Assembly (NCBI RefSeq): GCF_006228385.1
Contig: NZ_CP039852.1
Coordinates: forward strand, 1,054,001-1,118,000
DNA from: Salinimonas iocasae
Lineage (GTDB): Bacteria; Pseudomonadota; Gammaproteobacteria; Enterobacterales; Alteromonadaceae
DNA: 64,000 bases
Direction of reading: 5' to 3'
Shown here one piece after another: positions 17,700 through 27,523 of the stretch (positions within the stretch are counted from its first letter, which is position 1; every line of letters starts with the position of its first letter). The translations under genes were made by a program, and so were the position numbers. Under the pieces are notes generated by a model. That model was not told where the DNA came from. It worked only from the letters and a program-made list of their open reading frames with translations, and made no database searches.

Positions 17700-19003
17700 A
17701 TCTCGTTCCCACCTTCGTTTTGAGTGGTAGAAGGTTGGGCTAACCCACGTGACTTGAGCAAATCAGCCATTTTTATTGTAGTTCTGTCTATTGCGGGTTT
17801 TGGAAGGTAATTGTCAATCAAGGTTTTTAGATCACCAAAATGCTTTCCAACCATTAAAGATATTTGAGCGGGCCTTTTGACTCCATCGTAAAATCTTTTC
17901 ACTCTGCCGCTTTCATCATCGAAACTTATGATTACCAAGTGCGTTGATGGAATTGATAGCATATCTATTAACACTCTATTTATGTGCTCATCACCAAAGC
18001 TATAACCATAGATAAAAACCGTCGAGTTTGGTCTACAAGTAGATGCAGCAAGATCCCTAAACAACTCAACATATGGGTATTCGGCGGTTTCTCTATCCTT
18101 TGTTGAGTTGGGATAAATCATTAGGTTCCGTTGATCAGTTTTATTGGAATATGTACTGATGTCTGATGCTCCATATGGCAGTGCAAACCTTTTAATTACC
18201 CCATCTTGCGCAGTCCAGTCCAGTGAACCATGTAGTTTAGTGTAGTGGACGACACCCTCAAGATATCTTGGCTCTCCCCTTATACCCGGTGGGTTGTAAT
18301 GCATATCTACGTCTACCCGAGAAGATCTGAATATTGGATTTATTGATCCAACAAATCTGTCAATTAACCTAATTCCAGCGAGCTCTGCACCATATTCAAT
18401 GATTCGGTCATAATTAGTTGTAAAAAGGTTTAGGCGCTCTCTAGTCGCTGAACGGCTGGAGAAGCTAACCAAAAAACTCATCAAACATTCAGCTGCAAGT
18501 TCATTGTCAGCAGAGTTGATAATATTGTTTTCACTAAGGAGTACTTTATTAGCAAATGAAGATAACCCCGATCCAATTTCAAACTTTAGTTTTTCTAATT
18601 CCTTGCGAATTTTGCCTGAACCGTAAACATTTGTATTTATGTATATTTCCAAACCCCGGATTAGTTCGTTGCAAATTCGTATTTGATCTTCAATATTTGC
18701 AGTCCCTCTGCCCGAACGTTCAGCACTTACTATGGAAGACTTTTCGATTTGTTCCTTGAATACTGAAAAATCGAGTTGCTCCATGCCTGCGCCAGACGTA
18801 TTTTTGGCTAGCCAGTGTGCAGCCGTAGAAAACCCGGAGCCAACTAGTAGGGACAAATGCTCGCTCTGGAATAAAGCGGTTAACCACGGTTCAATCTCAC
18901 CTCTTAAACTATCTGGTTCTGGGGTATCAACGACAACCGGTAGTCTTTGATCTCGAACCTTATAAACGTGTTTATCGTTCCATTCTGAGGCGCTTTGTAC
19001 CAT
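17696..19003 (-). CDS. SIR2-like NADase/effector of a SIR2-HerA antiphage system
   Basis: A 435-residue protein of the SIR2_2-like defence group. Motifs visible are HLSLLVGSGFSTA near residue 52 (nucleotide-binding Gly loop), LFTTNYDRIIEYG near residue 195, TKLHGSLDW near residue 260 containing the conserved His, and VFIYGYSFGDEHINRVL near residue 340. These are standard for SIR2-like NAD+-consuming defence proteins rather than protein deacetylases; there is no zinc ribbon. AAGGA lies just before the ATG. It is the first gene of a two-gene unit with the HerA ATPase and lies on the same strand as the restriction-modification genes, about 65 bp after hsdR. Confidence 0.87.
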   Translation of the reverse strand: MVQSASEWNDKHVYKVRDQRLPVVVDTPEPDSLRGEIEPWLTALFQSEHLSLLVGSGFSTAAHWLAKNTSGAGMEQLDFSVFKEQIEKSSIVSAERSGRGTANIEDQIRICNELIRGLEIYINTNVYGSGKIRKELEKLKFEIGSGLSSFANKVLLSENNIINSADNELAAECLMSFLVSFSSRSATRERLNLFTTNYDRIIEYGAELAGIRLIDRFVGSINPIFRSSRVDVDMHYNPPGIRGEPRYLEGVVHYTKLHGSLDWTAQDGVIKRFALPYGASDISTYSNKTDQRNLMIYPNSTKDRETAEYPYVELFRDLAASTCRPNSTVFIYGYSFGDEHINRVLIDMLSIPSTHLVIISFDDESGRVKRFYDGVKRPAQISLMVGKHFGDLKTLIDNYLPKPAIDRTTIKMADLLKSRGLAQPSTTQNEGGNEI

Positions 19004-19068
19004 TTTCCTTAATCCCTTCTTATTTAATTTGCATAGTCACAAGACAATTTGCTGACTGACATATGACT

Positions 19069-22000
19069 CTAAGTCCTACCTGTATTTTCATACACCGCTG
19101 ACCGACGCTGCTGCATATAAATATGCTGGAACACCAACTCTGCTTTTTCTTCCACTTCATTTGGGTCGAAGCTGGTGGGTAGTCCTGTTCTCTCGTCCCA
19201 TAAGAAGTCTCTGATCTTCACTTTGATCTCATCGCGGGTGCTTTGCTTGGCGGCAAAATTTTGGATGCGTTGTAGCTCGTCATTGAGGGTTTTGTACAAT
19301 GACTCAGCAACTTTCTTGATTTTATCAATATCTGTTTTGGCTAGGTCGGGCTTTAGCAACAGGTCAAATAATGCCAGCGACTCTTCAGACAACCCTTCTT
19401 TTACTGCGCGTTGCTCTTCTTCAGTGAGATCCTCTACCAGTTTCAACAGTGCATCAAAGGTTGCTTCAATGGTGACGCGGTCCTTTTCGCTATTGTAATC
19501 GCTGACAATTTCCTCATAGTGCTTTTGAAAATCGGTGCGAGTAGGGTTTTGCATCATCAGCCTTAGTAGCTTTTTCTCTACCATCTCTTTCAGTGACGCA
19601 ACGGTGCTGTTTTTGGCTGGAGAGCGTTCAAATTCTTTGCGCAACCGTTCGAAGTCTATTTTGCTGATGTCGTATAGTTTGCTTGGATCACGGTCACCGT
19701 CACCTATTTCAATGCTTTCTTCAATGATCTCATGTAACTCCCTCATGATGTCTGAGATATCAGCCCGCTCAACGTCCTTTTGCAAGCTTTTGTAGATCAC
19801 GTTGATGGCATCGTAAGCCGCACGATATTGATTGATCTCTCTAATAGTTAGGCACGCTTTGAACTTCTTGAATACTTCACGGGACAGAATTTCGTAGCGC
19901 TTACGCGTCTCATCATTTTCGTTTACCGCCTCTTTGGCATCCATAATCGCTTTATTGCGTGCGAAGCCGTCTTTTTCCAATACGTCTTCAAGCCTGAACT
20001 GTCTGGCCTGCAAAAAGGCCCTGACTGCATCAATCGACTCGCCTAAATCAGCCAATAATTCTTCATCAGGCCTGACAGGATCAATTTCGGGAGGTGGCTC
20101 GTCACCACCGCCGCCAATACCGACATGTCCGGCAAAGGTCGCTAATGCTTTACGTAAGTTTTTCAGTATTCCGCAGTAATCGACGATTAAACCGTTATTC
20201 TTACCTTCGGCGACGCGGTTAGCGCGAGCAATGGCCTGCATCAGTGTGTGCGCTTTGAGGGGTTTGTCGAGGTATAGGGTGGATAGCGTTGGTACATCAA
20301 ACCCGGTTAGCCACATGGCACAGACAATAGCAACACGAAAAGGATGCGCTTCTTTTTTAAATGCACTTTCCATGTCAATTCGTTTACCGTCTGGTGTTTC
20401 GAAGCCTTCCTTGATGAGTTTGCGGTGTGGGGTAATATCCAAGCCCCACTTTCTGAATTTGTCGACTTCGCCTTGTTCTTCGCTAACGACGACTGCCGTG
20501 ATGGTTTCTTCCATCCACGCTAGCTTGCGTTCCAAGTCCATTATGGCCTGTTCGTCACGCAGTTTTTCGAGCTCTTTCTTCAACTGAAGAATTTTGTCTT
20601 GCCATTTTTCGCCAATGATTAACTGCATGCGAACGCAGGTAATTTTATCAATACAGACCAGCATGGCTTTGCCGTTTTGCCAGCCGGTGCTGTAATGTTC
20701 AACAAAGTCTTCGGCAATATCATTCAAACGAGAGCCATGGGTAATGATGTGATAATCCCGCTTTAGCTCTCGTTCTAACCGTTCAGACACATCCTGATCA
20801 TCAATTTCCAGCTCTTCAAGCTTCGCGGCGATTTTTTCATTCAGTTCGTTGGTTGCCAGTCCTAATTTTTCACCCCGTGCATCGTAGTAGAGGGGGACTG
20901 TTGCTTTATCTTCAACAGCTCTCTGAAAATCATAGGTAGAAATGTAGTCACCAAACACCCGACGGGTGATTTCGTCATCTTTAAACAGCGGCGTGCCGGT
21001 AAAACCAATGTAGCTGGCATTGGGTAGGGCATTACGCAAATTCAGTGATAGCCGCCCGTATTGCGTGCGGTGCGCTTCATCGGTGATAACAATAATGTCA
21101 TCACGGTCTGAATAAGGCTCGTTAGGATCAACATCCTGATTGAACTTCTGCACCAGAGAAAACACATAGGATTTATGCTGGTTCAGCAGATCTTTTAAAT
21201 GTAAGCCTGATGACGCCCGGCAGGGAGCTTTGTCGTTATCTACCAGCTTGCAGCCTGCAAAGGTGTTATAGATTTGTTTGTCCAAATCCTCGCGGTCAGT
21301 ACAAATGAGAAACGTAAAATTGCCGCCCAGCTTTCGGTGGATCTTTCTGGCAAAAAAAACAATCGAGTACGATTTTCCGCTGCCTTGAGTATGCCAGAAC
21401 ACGCCCAGCTTACCCATGCGGGCGTCGCGTATTTTAACGGCTTCAATAGCGCGGTTAACCCCCAGAAACTGATGATTTCGCGCAACAATTTTTACCAGCT
21501 TGCCGTTACTTTCATCAAATAGCGTGTAGTTCTCAAACAGGTCAAGAAAGTCCCGCTTGTTGCAGATCCCCTTGATAAGGGTTTCCATATCAACCACGCC
21601 AGCGTCATCTTCGGCCAGTCGCTTCCAGTCATTGAAGTGTTCGAATTTACTGGAAAGCGAGCCGATTTTGGCATCCACGCCATTACCCAATACAACAAAC
21701 GCGTTGTGGTAGAACAAGTGGGGGATAGTGTCTTTATAGTCTGACAGGTTATTTTCGTAGGCGTGACGGATGTCCTTGTGAATAGTCTTACACTCAATAA
21801 AAAGCAGTGGCAGACCATTCACAAAACCAACAATATCAGCCCGGCGGCGATAGATATCACCACGCACCCACAGTTCCCGAACACACTGGAAATGATTATT
21901 TTCCGGCGTTTCAAAATCGAATACCTTTAGCCGCTTTTTCTCAAGCTCACCCTTGCTATTGCGATATTGCACTAACACGCCATTTTTAATCCGCTCATAC

Positions 22001-22284
22001 TGCTCAGAGTTAATTTGCAGCATATTTTCGGTAACGGGCGCTTCGGTTATTTGACGCAGAGCATCCTGATAGGCCGCCTGCGGTAAGCCGGGGTTAAACC
22101 TTACCAGTGCTTCACCCAGATAGCGGGTGAGTATCACTTCTTTATCAGACTCACGCCCCAACAAGCCCTCTTTACCAAAGGTTTCCGTGTTGTAAGCAAA
22201 TACATTATCCCAGCCCAGTTCTGTTTCCAGATAGTCTGCTGTGGTGGTTTGAACGAGGGTATCTTCATTGAGTGCTGGATTCAT
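19069..22284 (-). CDS. hsdR: Type I restriction enzyme R subunit
   Basis: A 1071-residue HsdR translocase-endonuclease. The N-terminal nuclease domain has the PD-(D/E)xK core, with Asp in RRADIVGFV and IECK near residue 160. The SF2 motor follows: Walker A HTQGSGKSYS near residue 300, ITDEAHRTQYG near 400, GFTGTPLF, and motif VI QAIARANRV. A long helical C-terminal region (residues 750-1071) contacts the methylase. It cuts unmethylated DNA after ATP-driven translocation. The start overlaps the hsdS stop by 4 nt, so hsdM-hsdS-hsdR are translated together. Confidence 0.96.
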   Translation of the reverse strand: MNPALNEDTLVQTTTADYLETELGWDNVFAYNTETFGKEGLLGRESDKEVILTRYLGEALVRFNPGLPQAAYQDALRQITEAPVTENMLQINSEQYERIKNGVLVQYRNSKGELEKKRLKVFDFETPENNHFQCVRELWVRGDIYRRRADIVGFVNGLPLLFIECKTIHKDIRHAYENNLSDYKDTIPHLFYHNAFVVLGNGVDAKIGSLSSKFEHFNDWKRLAEDDAGVVDMETLIKGICNKRDFLDLFENYTLFDESNGKLVKIVARNHQFLGVNRAIEAVKIRDARMGKLGVFWHTQGSGKSYSIVFFARKIHRKLGGNFTFLICTDREDLDKQIYNTFAGCKLVDNDKAPCRASSGLHLKDLLNQHKSYVFSLVQKFNQDVDPNEPYSDRDDIIVITDEAHRTQYGRLSLNLRNALPNASYIGFTGTPLFKDDEITRRVFGDYISTYDFQRAVEDKATVPLYYDARGEKLGLATNELNEKIAAKLEELEIDDQDVSERLERELKRDYHIITHGSRLNDIAEDFVEHYSTGWQNGKAMLVCIDKITCVRMQLIIGEKWQDKILQLKKELEKLRDEQAIMDLERKLAWMEETITAVVVSEEQGEVDKFRKWGLDITPHRKLIKEGFETPDGKRIDMESAFKKEAHPFRVAIVCAMWLTGFDVPTLSTLYLDKPLKAHTLMQAIARANRVAEGKNNGLIVDYCGILKNLRKALATFAGHVGIGGGGDEPPPEIDPVRPDEELLADLGESIDAVRAFLQARQFRLEDVLEKDGFARNKAIMDAKEAVNENDETRKRYEILSREVFKKFKACLTIREINQYRAAYDAINVIYKSLQKDVERADISDIMRELHEIIEESIEIGDGDRDPSKLYDISKIDFERLRKEFERSPAKNSTVASLKEMVEKKLLRLMMQNPTRTDFQKHYEEIVSDYNSEKDRVTIEATFDALLKLVEDLTEEEQRAVKEGLSEESLALFDLLLKPDLAKTDIDKIKKVAESLYKTLNDELQRIQNFAAKQSTRDEIKVKIRDFLWDERTGLPTSFDPNEVEEKAELVFQHIYMQQRRSAVYENTGRT

Positions 22285-23492
22285 ACGGTAAGCTCCCCGC
22301 TCATTAATTTAGGCAACAGGAGCTCTCTTGCTTGAATCAACCTTTGATTCATACCAGTAAGTTTTTCCATTTGAAGGAATGATGGGGCTACAGCCTCATG
22401 AAAATTTTCGAGTAGTTTATGATTTGGCAACAGAATCTTCATATTAGAAAACTTTGATTTATTAACATTTGGCATCGTCGCTCCACCACCTATAGCCAAA
22501 AGTTTTTCTCTGAAATCCTTTAAAGTTAAGTATGAATAAAATGTGTAAGCTTCGAGTTTGGGAACAATCGAATTTATTTGCTGATTGGTCTGGCATCTTT
22601 TTGAGCTCAATGATACGACTCCTAAGCCAGCTCCAATACAAGCAACCAAAGTAGAAAATTTCGGTATAAATTTATTAAGTTGACTGTTGGCTCCACGTTC
22701 GGAAAGGCATTGTTCAGTTTGAAGTACAATTGATGATGCATGCATATCTGGAGTTTTAATGAAAGGAATATCACCACCATAATTTTCACTTATTTTGGTT
22801 GATGGTGTTTTTCCAGTAACAACTTCACCGAGGTCAGCGACAACACCATTCACCCAGCCCTCCGGCACACCATCGACGATCTTGACATGTTCATGGCCGG
22901 GAAAGCGGAAGCGCACAAACCATTCTTTATAAAGCTGCCGCGCCGACTCTTCCAGCAACGCAATGCGGCGTTTGTTGTTTTCGATAAGGTCGTCGTAAAT
23001 TTTTAAATAGCTAACTAAATCATCTTGCTGCTTAAGGTTAGGTATGGCAATTTCGAAACGTCGTAAATCGCCGAGCAAGAGGTTTTTTTGAGCTGCTCCC
23101 CCCGCAGTGTTGGTTAGCCTTGTCTTGTCTTTCTCAAGAGAGTAATAAAGAAAATGAGATCTTATAATAGTGGTGATTGGTTTAAGAATTGCTACGCTTT
23201 TTTGAAAAGTTGTATTTCTTGTTCGTGGCTCATCTTCTGTAACTGCTAACCTGCCTATCGTTCCACTGTTTGTTATTAATACGTCTCCGGGACGCAAGTC
23301 TGTTCTTCTATGAGTTTCTGCAAAATCAGACTCTGTAATTTGTCTGGCCTTTATATAATCAATCTTTCCATTTTTAATATCTTTTGCACTAATGAAGTAG
23401 AATCCAGAGTTTTCTTCATTTTTGCAGTCTCCGTGTTTACCGTCCGTAATGAGTGTGCATACATCACCAAGCATTGCAGTTTCCCAACTCAT
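22281..23492 (-). CDS. hsdS: Type I restriction enzyme specificity subunit
   Basis: A 403-residue HsdS with two target recognition domains. TRD1 (residues 1-165) contains DGKHGDCKNEENSGFYFISAKDI-type sequence; a central conserved coiled-coil region follows (LKIYDDLIENNKRRIALLEESARQLYKEWFV), then TRD2 (about 200-370) and a final helix ending in ARELLLPKLMSGELTV. Each half recognises one part of a bipartite DNA site; the site cannot be predicted. The start overlaps the hsdM stop by 4 nt. AT content in both TRDs looks higher than in the linker, as is common for exchanged TRDs. Confidence 0.95.
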   Translation of the reverse strand: MSWETAMLGDVCTLITDGKHGDCKNEENSGFYFISAKDIKNGKIDYIKARQITESDFAETHRRTDLRPGDVLITNSGTIGRLAVTEDEPRTRNTTFQKSVAILKPITTIIRSHFLYYSLEKDKTRLTNTAGGAAQKNLLLGDLRRFEIAIPNLKQQDDLVSYLKIYDDLIENNKRRIALLEESARQLYKEWFVRFRFPGHEHVKIVDGVPEGWVNGVVADLGEVVTGKTPSTKISENYGGDIPFIKTPDMHASSIVLQTEQCLSERGANSQLNKFIPKFSTLVACIGAGLGVVSLSSKRCQTNQQINSIVPKLEAYTFYSYLTLKDFREKLLAIGGGATMPNVNKSKFSNMKILLPNHKLLENFHEAVAPSFLQMEKLTGMNQRLIQARELLLPKLMSGELTV

Positions 23493-25498
23493 ATTCCCAA
23501 CTCTTCAAAATTCTTCTGAATTTGAGCAGCAAGCAGGGCAGCCTCTTCATTAAGGCCCTTCAGTTCGATGTGAATATCCCTAAGCGTTTCTTCAAAGTCG
23601 AAATCTTCGTCTTCCTCTTCAGGAGCAACGCCGACATAACGACCGGGTGTTAAGCTCCAGTCATTGGCTCCGAGTTCTTCCATATCTACCAATTTAACCA
23701 GACCTGCTACATCTTGCAGTTCAGCCTCAGGGAATCGTTCTTGCAGCCAATGAGCTTGCTTATAGAAATAGCGAATGAGTTTGAGTTGCTCGACTGCGTC
23801 TTTGCGGGCTTCGTCGAGTGCTTTTATCAGCTTATTAAGGCCTTTTTCCCCGCTGTCTTTCGCTTGTTTTTCGGCAAATTTATAAAGCTGGTCGATTTGT
23901 TTAATAAGGTCTCGACTCGTCTCTGCCAACGCCGCTAACTTGGCTGCAAAAGAGAGTAACCCGGCGTTGTCTTTGGCTGCTGTCTTCCATGCGGTGTTTT
24001 GTGTATCGATCTCTGCTTCAAATCCTGCTATATCTTGGTTAAGTGTCTCATTTGCCAATTTGGTGTCTGCGTCCATCTCGGGCAGCTTATCCAGTAAACC
24101 TTTAAGCTCAGCGATAAAGTTATCCATACCTGCTTTACTGGATAATGCTTCCTCCAGTGTTTGCGTCAGGTATTGCTCTACTAAACCAATAAAACGCGCT
24201 GTTTCACCGCGATACAGCCATACTATGGCGGTCAGGTTGGCAAGCTGCTCAGGCGAGAAATCGTAAATTTTACGGGTGACTTTGCGGTAAACATTCCGTG
24301 CATCCAGCATCAGTACTTTGTCTTTGTGCTGTTCCGGCTTGGCTTTATTGAAAAACCACAATTCACAGGGTACTGAGCGGGTATAAAAGAAGTTGGAGCG
24401 TATCGCGACCATGGCATCAACATGGCCGGTTTCAATCATCTTTCGGCGTACTTCGGCTTCTTGCCCACCTGCACTGGAGGCCTGCGATGACATAACAAAG
24501 CCTGCGCGGCCTTCATCGTTCAGGTAACTATAAAAATATGACATCCACAGATAGTTGCCGTTGGATACGCTGCCTTTTTTATTCACTCCCGGCAAACCAA
24601 AGGGCAGGCGCGGATCGTTCTTAATTTTCTCAGCATCTACGTCGTCAACGTTAAACGGGGGGTTGGCTGCTACAAAATTTGCCTTTCCTAAAAAATCATG
24701 TGGATCTTCGTAGTAGGAAATGGCCTTTTTAATGCTGCCTTCCAGCCCATGTACCGCGAGATTCATCTTGGCAAGGCGAATGGTGGTGGGGTTCTTTTCT
24801 GCACCATAAAAGGTGACTTTTTCCTGTGGATTTTCGTGCATGCGCTCAATAAAGTGGGCGCTTTGCACAAACATACCACCTGACCCACATGCCGGGTCAA
24901 TCACATTGCCATGGTCGGGCTCTATCACATTGACAATAAGTTGTACTAACGAGACAGGGGTAAAGAACTCGCCGCCGTCATGGGCGCTTTGATTGGCAAA
25001 CTGGGTCAGGAAGTATTCGTAGATACGACCAAAGATATCGCCTGTTGCCTTTTTTAGCGCCGGATCATTGAAAGTACGCAGCAAGCTACCCAGCACTTCA
25101 TTGCCTAATTCCTGATATTCACTCTTAGGCAATATCCCTTTTAGGGAGTCATAATCATCTTCAATGGACTCCATGGCATCGATAATAGCCTGTGCGCGGT
25201 CATCGGCATCAGTGAGGTTCACCAGAGTGTCGAATTGCGCTTTTTCTTGAAGAAAGATTGCACCTTTACTGGAGAAGTCTTCTTTTGTCAGTGGGCGGGT
25301 CATGCCGCCACGTGAAGGAAGTGATGCCTCAATGTCAGGTTTGACAACAAGGAATCGGCTGTATGCATGGCGCAGGAAAATAAGCCCCATCACAGGCATA
25401 AAATATTCGTTGCTGGCGTAATTACTGTTTGCGCGTAACGTATCCGCGCTGCCCCAAAGGCGCTTTTCAATTGCTTCAATGTTTTCAAGTTGTGCCAT
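23489..25498 (-). CDS. hsdM: Type I restriction enzyme methyltransferase subunit
   Basis: A 669-residue N6-adenine methyltransferase. Helical N-terminal domain (LWGSADTLRANSNYASNEYFMPVMGLIFLRHA) is followed by the catalytic domain with SAM motif DPACGSGGMFVQSAHF near residue 200 and catalytic AANPPFNVDD near 278. The C-terminal 240 residues are largely coiled coil, making the protein longer than the roughly 500-residue common form. The start ATG 25498 matches the family N-terminus MAQLENIEAIEKRLW; the frame is open to 25549. It is first in hsdM-hsdS-hsdR, with 4-nt overlaps throughout, and protects host DNA by methylation. Confidence 0.95.
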   Translation of the reverse strand: MAQLENIEAIEKRLWGSADTLRANSNYASNEYFMPVMGLIFLRHAYSRFLVVKPDIEASLPSRGGMTRPLTKEDFSSKGAIFLQEKAQFDTLVNLTDADDRAQAIIDAMESIEDDYDSLKGILPKSEYQELGNEVLGSLLRTFNDPALKKATGDIFGRIYEYFLTQFANQSAHDGGEFFTPVSLVQLIVNVIEPDHGNVIDPACGSGGMFVQSAHFIERMHENPQEKVTFYGAEKNPTTIRLAKMNLAVHGLEGSIKKAISYYEDPHDFLGKANFVAANPPFNVDDVDAEKIKNDPRLPFGLPGVNKKGSVSNGNYLWMSYFYSYLNDEGRAGFVMSSQASSAGGQEAEVRRKMIETGHVDAMVAIRSNFFYTRSVPCELWFFNKAKPEQHKDKVLMLDARNVYRKVTRKIYDFSPEQLANLTAIVWLYRGETARFIGLVEQYLTQTLEEALSSKAGMDNFIAELKGLLDKLPEMDADTKLANETLNQDIAGFEAEIDTQNTAWKTAAKDNAGLLSFAAKLAALAETSRDLIKQIDQLYKFAEKQAKDSGEKGLNKLIKALDEARKDAVEQLKLIRYFYKQAHWLQERFPEAELQDVAGLVKLVDMEELGANDWSLTPGRYVGVAPEEEDEDFDFEETLRDIHIELKGLNEEAALLAAQIQKNFEELGI

Positions 25499-25553
25499 TA
25501 CTGCTTTTTCTCCGGTCTGTGACCTTTTCGTATTCTTTTCTATTAACACCTAT

Positions 25554-25934
25554 TCAGCTAAACGCGCCGAAGATGTCGATTGCTAATCCCACAATTGCTG
25601 TAGCAGCCGCAAAAATTGCGACATAAAATGCCTTGATTGCTATTTGGATAGATTGGTGGGACAGGTAGCTGAAGTAGGCATCAGCATTTAACTGCCAGTG
25701 ACAAGGGATATTGTCTATATTGGTATTATCAACGGCGGTGTAACGTATTAAGCTGCCCTCGTCCTCAGGATCCAAACAAATATCGCGCATGATCCTAGCA
25801 ACCTGATATCTATTCAGACCGTTAAGCTCTTTACTGTTAGCAGCCGACTGCACACTGAACTTTTCGTTGCTCTCGGCTTTGTTCAATATGAACTGAACGA
25901 CTTTTAACACATCCGGGTGTTTTTTACTTTTCAT
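25554..25934 (-). CDS. Small C-terminally anchored membrane protein, unknown function
   Basis: 126 residues. The first 75 look like a small winged-helix-type domain (LKVVQFILNKAES, then LNGLNRYQVARIMRDIC). Residues about 98-122 (IQIAIKAFYVAIFAAATAIVGLAIDIFG) form a single hydrophobic membrane segment close to the C-terminus, so the head would be cytoplasmic. Not recognised as a named family. It lies 137 bp downstream of the Mokosh-like partner gene and about 55 bp upstream of hsdM, all on the same strand. It could belong to either system or stand alone; tail-anchored proteins are common as membrane components in defence loci. Confidence 0.65.
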   Translation of the reverse strand: MKSKKHPDVLKVVQFILNKAESNEKFSVQSAANSKELNGLNRYQVARIMRDICLDPEDEGSLIRYTAVDNTNIDNIPCHWQLNADAYFSYLSHQSIQIAIKAFYVAIFAAATAIVGLAIDIFGAFS

Positions 25935-26071
25935 CTATCCCTAATCCTTATATCCCGGCGCAATTGCAAGATTATTGGTGTCGCATGATATAAAACGGTT
26001 TTGACAACGTCCAACAATCCACACTCTTTAATGTTCGGCATTCGGTGCAGTCAAATATTCACAGTGATAAT

Positions 26072-27523
26072 CTATTCTTGAGCCAGAATCTGGCTGAAAT
26101 ATCTATACAGAACAGTAGCTTCCTCAGGAGTGCCTCTTCTTTCGAAGAAATCATTGAGATTGTTGTTTGAATCCGCCCATCTGATGATATTACTCGTTAC
26201 AGACTCTATAAGCTCAGGTGCAAAGCTGACGTAGCCTACGGGAAGCGAAATGTTTCTTTCGTCAGTCGTAGGAAGGTGTAGCAGGCAAGCAACCATAATA
26301 TTAGGTATAAGCATCACTTCGCAGTTTTCGCCACCGAATTGCTTTTCGCAGCCGATAAGAGCAGGGTCAATATCTCGGTTCCGGTAAACCTTCCGTTGCT
26401 CAATGGCTTCGCTTACACTCGAGCATGGGAGAGCTATTACTGCTTTGGAAGTCTTCTTTCTGTTATCGAATAGTGATGTAATCGAGTCAAGCAATACGCC
26501 GAACTCTGAGGTCCGCCCCCACGTTGCATTGTCTCCTTTTGAAAGCCAGATTAGTCCACTCGACTTCGGTTTTTTTAAGAATATTTCTTTCAGCCTCTCA
26601 GTTAGTGCTTGAGAGTTAAAGTCTGAATACAGGTTGCCGACGATGAGTTGTGTTTCCTTTGAGTGATGTGCCGTTCCATCTGCGTGGTGTTTAAGCAGTA
26701 ACTCCAAATTGATACTGCTGGTTTTGTCGTCCCAGTACTGCGTTAATATCGGATCATCGGTTGCGCTTATATAATCACTAAAATCTTTTGTTGCATCACT
26801 GTAAGGCTTGGTGCTAATCGCTGCATCCATGTAGTTAAACAGTGATTTATTGATGTCCCACTCGTCAAGATTTGGGTCTTCATATGCAGTTTGCAACACA
26901 TCTGGCGCATCAGTATCGATGTAGTATTCGACTGGAATAGGGATCGAAAGGTCATACTTACCGTTTACATGGTTGATCTTGTATAATTCTTCTCTTTCAG
27001 AATAGATATCTTCACCTTTAACGACTTCTCGAAAGTGTTCAAAATTACTGTCAAATGCAGACATGGCTTTGTCATTTAGCTTTGAATAGCATTGATCGGG
27101 TAAAGGTAGAGATATGGAGGTGCTGTTAATCCCACTGCGTTGCACTGTCTTCGGCAGCATTCTGAATTCGCTAAGTTCGAAGAATACGTTATCGGTTTTA
27201 TCAACCACCTCGAAAAAGCGGGGTAACATATTACCTTGGACTTCTTCAAAGTTTTCCAGTGCATGAGCCGTAAGCTCTATTTCATTGTCACTCCATTTGA
27301 TTAAGCTTTCCTCTATCAAATCGTTAAGAACAGCCTGAGTTTCCGCCGCCGTAAATCCGAAATAATCCTGTATGAGCGATACAGGGGACTTGCCGACTGA
27401 ATGAAGAACACGGATGATAAACTCTTTTACGACAGGAAGCTGACGCTTCTGGCTTACCGTATAATCGATAAAAAACGCTTTCGTTGGTAGTCCGAAGCTT
27501 ATTCTATTCAGTTGTATTTTCAT
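26072..27523 (-). CDS. Partner protein of the kinase-helicase, possible MkoB-like factor
   Basis: 483 residues, no signal peptide. Residues about 28-90 form a winged-helix-like domain (EFIIRVLHSVGKSPVSLIQDYF, then ETQAVLNDLIEESLIKW). The C-terminal half has a beta-alpha pattern with HHSKETQLIVGNLYSDF and SSGLIWLSKGDNATWGRTSEFG, vaguely recalling a phospholipase-D-type nuclease, but a canonical HxKxxxxD is not present, so this is weak. The ATG overlaps the stop of the 1615-residue kinase-helicase by one base (TAATG), so the two are co-translated. In type I Mokosh, a helicase with a Ser/Thr kinase domain is paired with a PLD-family protein; that precedent is the basis for the name. Confidence 0.55.
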   Translation of the reverse strand: MKIQLNRISFGLPTKAFFIDYTVSQKRQLPVVKEFIIRVLHSVGKSPVSLIQDYFGFTAAETQAVLNDLIEESLIKWSDNEIELTAHALENFEEVQGNMLPRFFEVVDKTDNVFFELSEFRMLPKTVQRSGINSTSISLPLPDQCYSKLNDKAMSAFDSNFEHFREVVKGEDIYSEREELYKINHVNGKYDLSIPIPVEYYIDTDAPDVLQTAYEDPNLDEWDINKSLFNYMDAAISTKPYSDATKDFSDYISATDDPILTQYWDDKTSSINLELLLKHHADGTAHHSKETQLIVGNLYSDFNSQALTERLKEIFLKKPKSSGLIWLSKGDNATWGRTSEFGVLLDSITSLFDNRKKTSKAVIALPCSSVSEAIEQRKVYRNRDIDPALIGCEKQFGGENCEVMLIPNIMVACLLHLPTTDERNISLPVGYVSFAPELIESVTSNIIRWADSNNNLNDFFERRGTPEEATVLYRYFSQILAQE

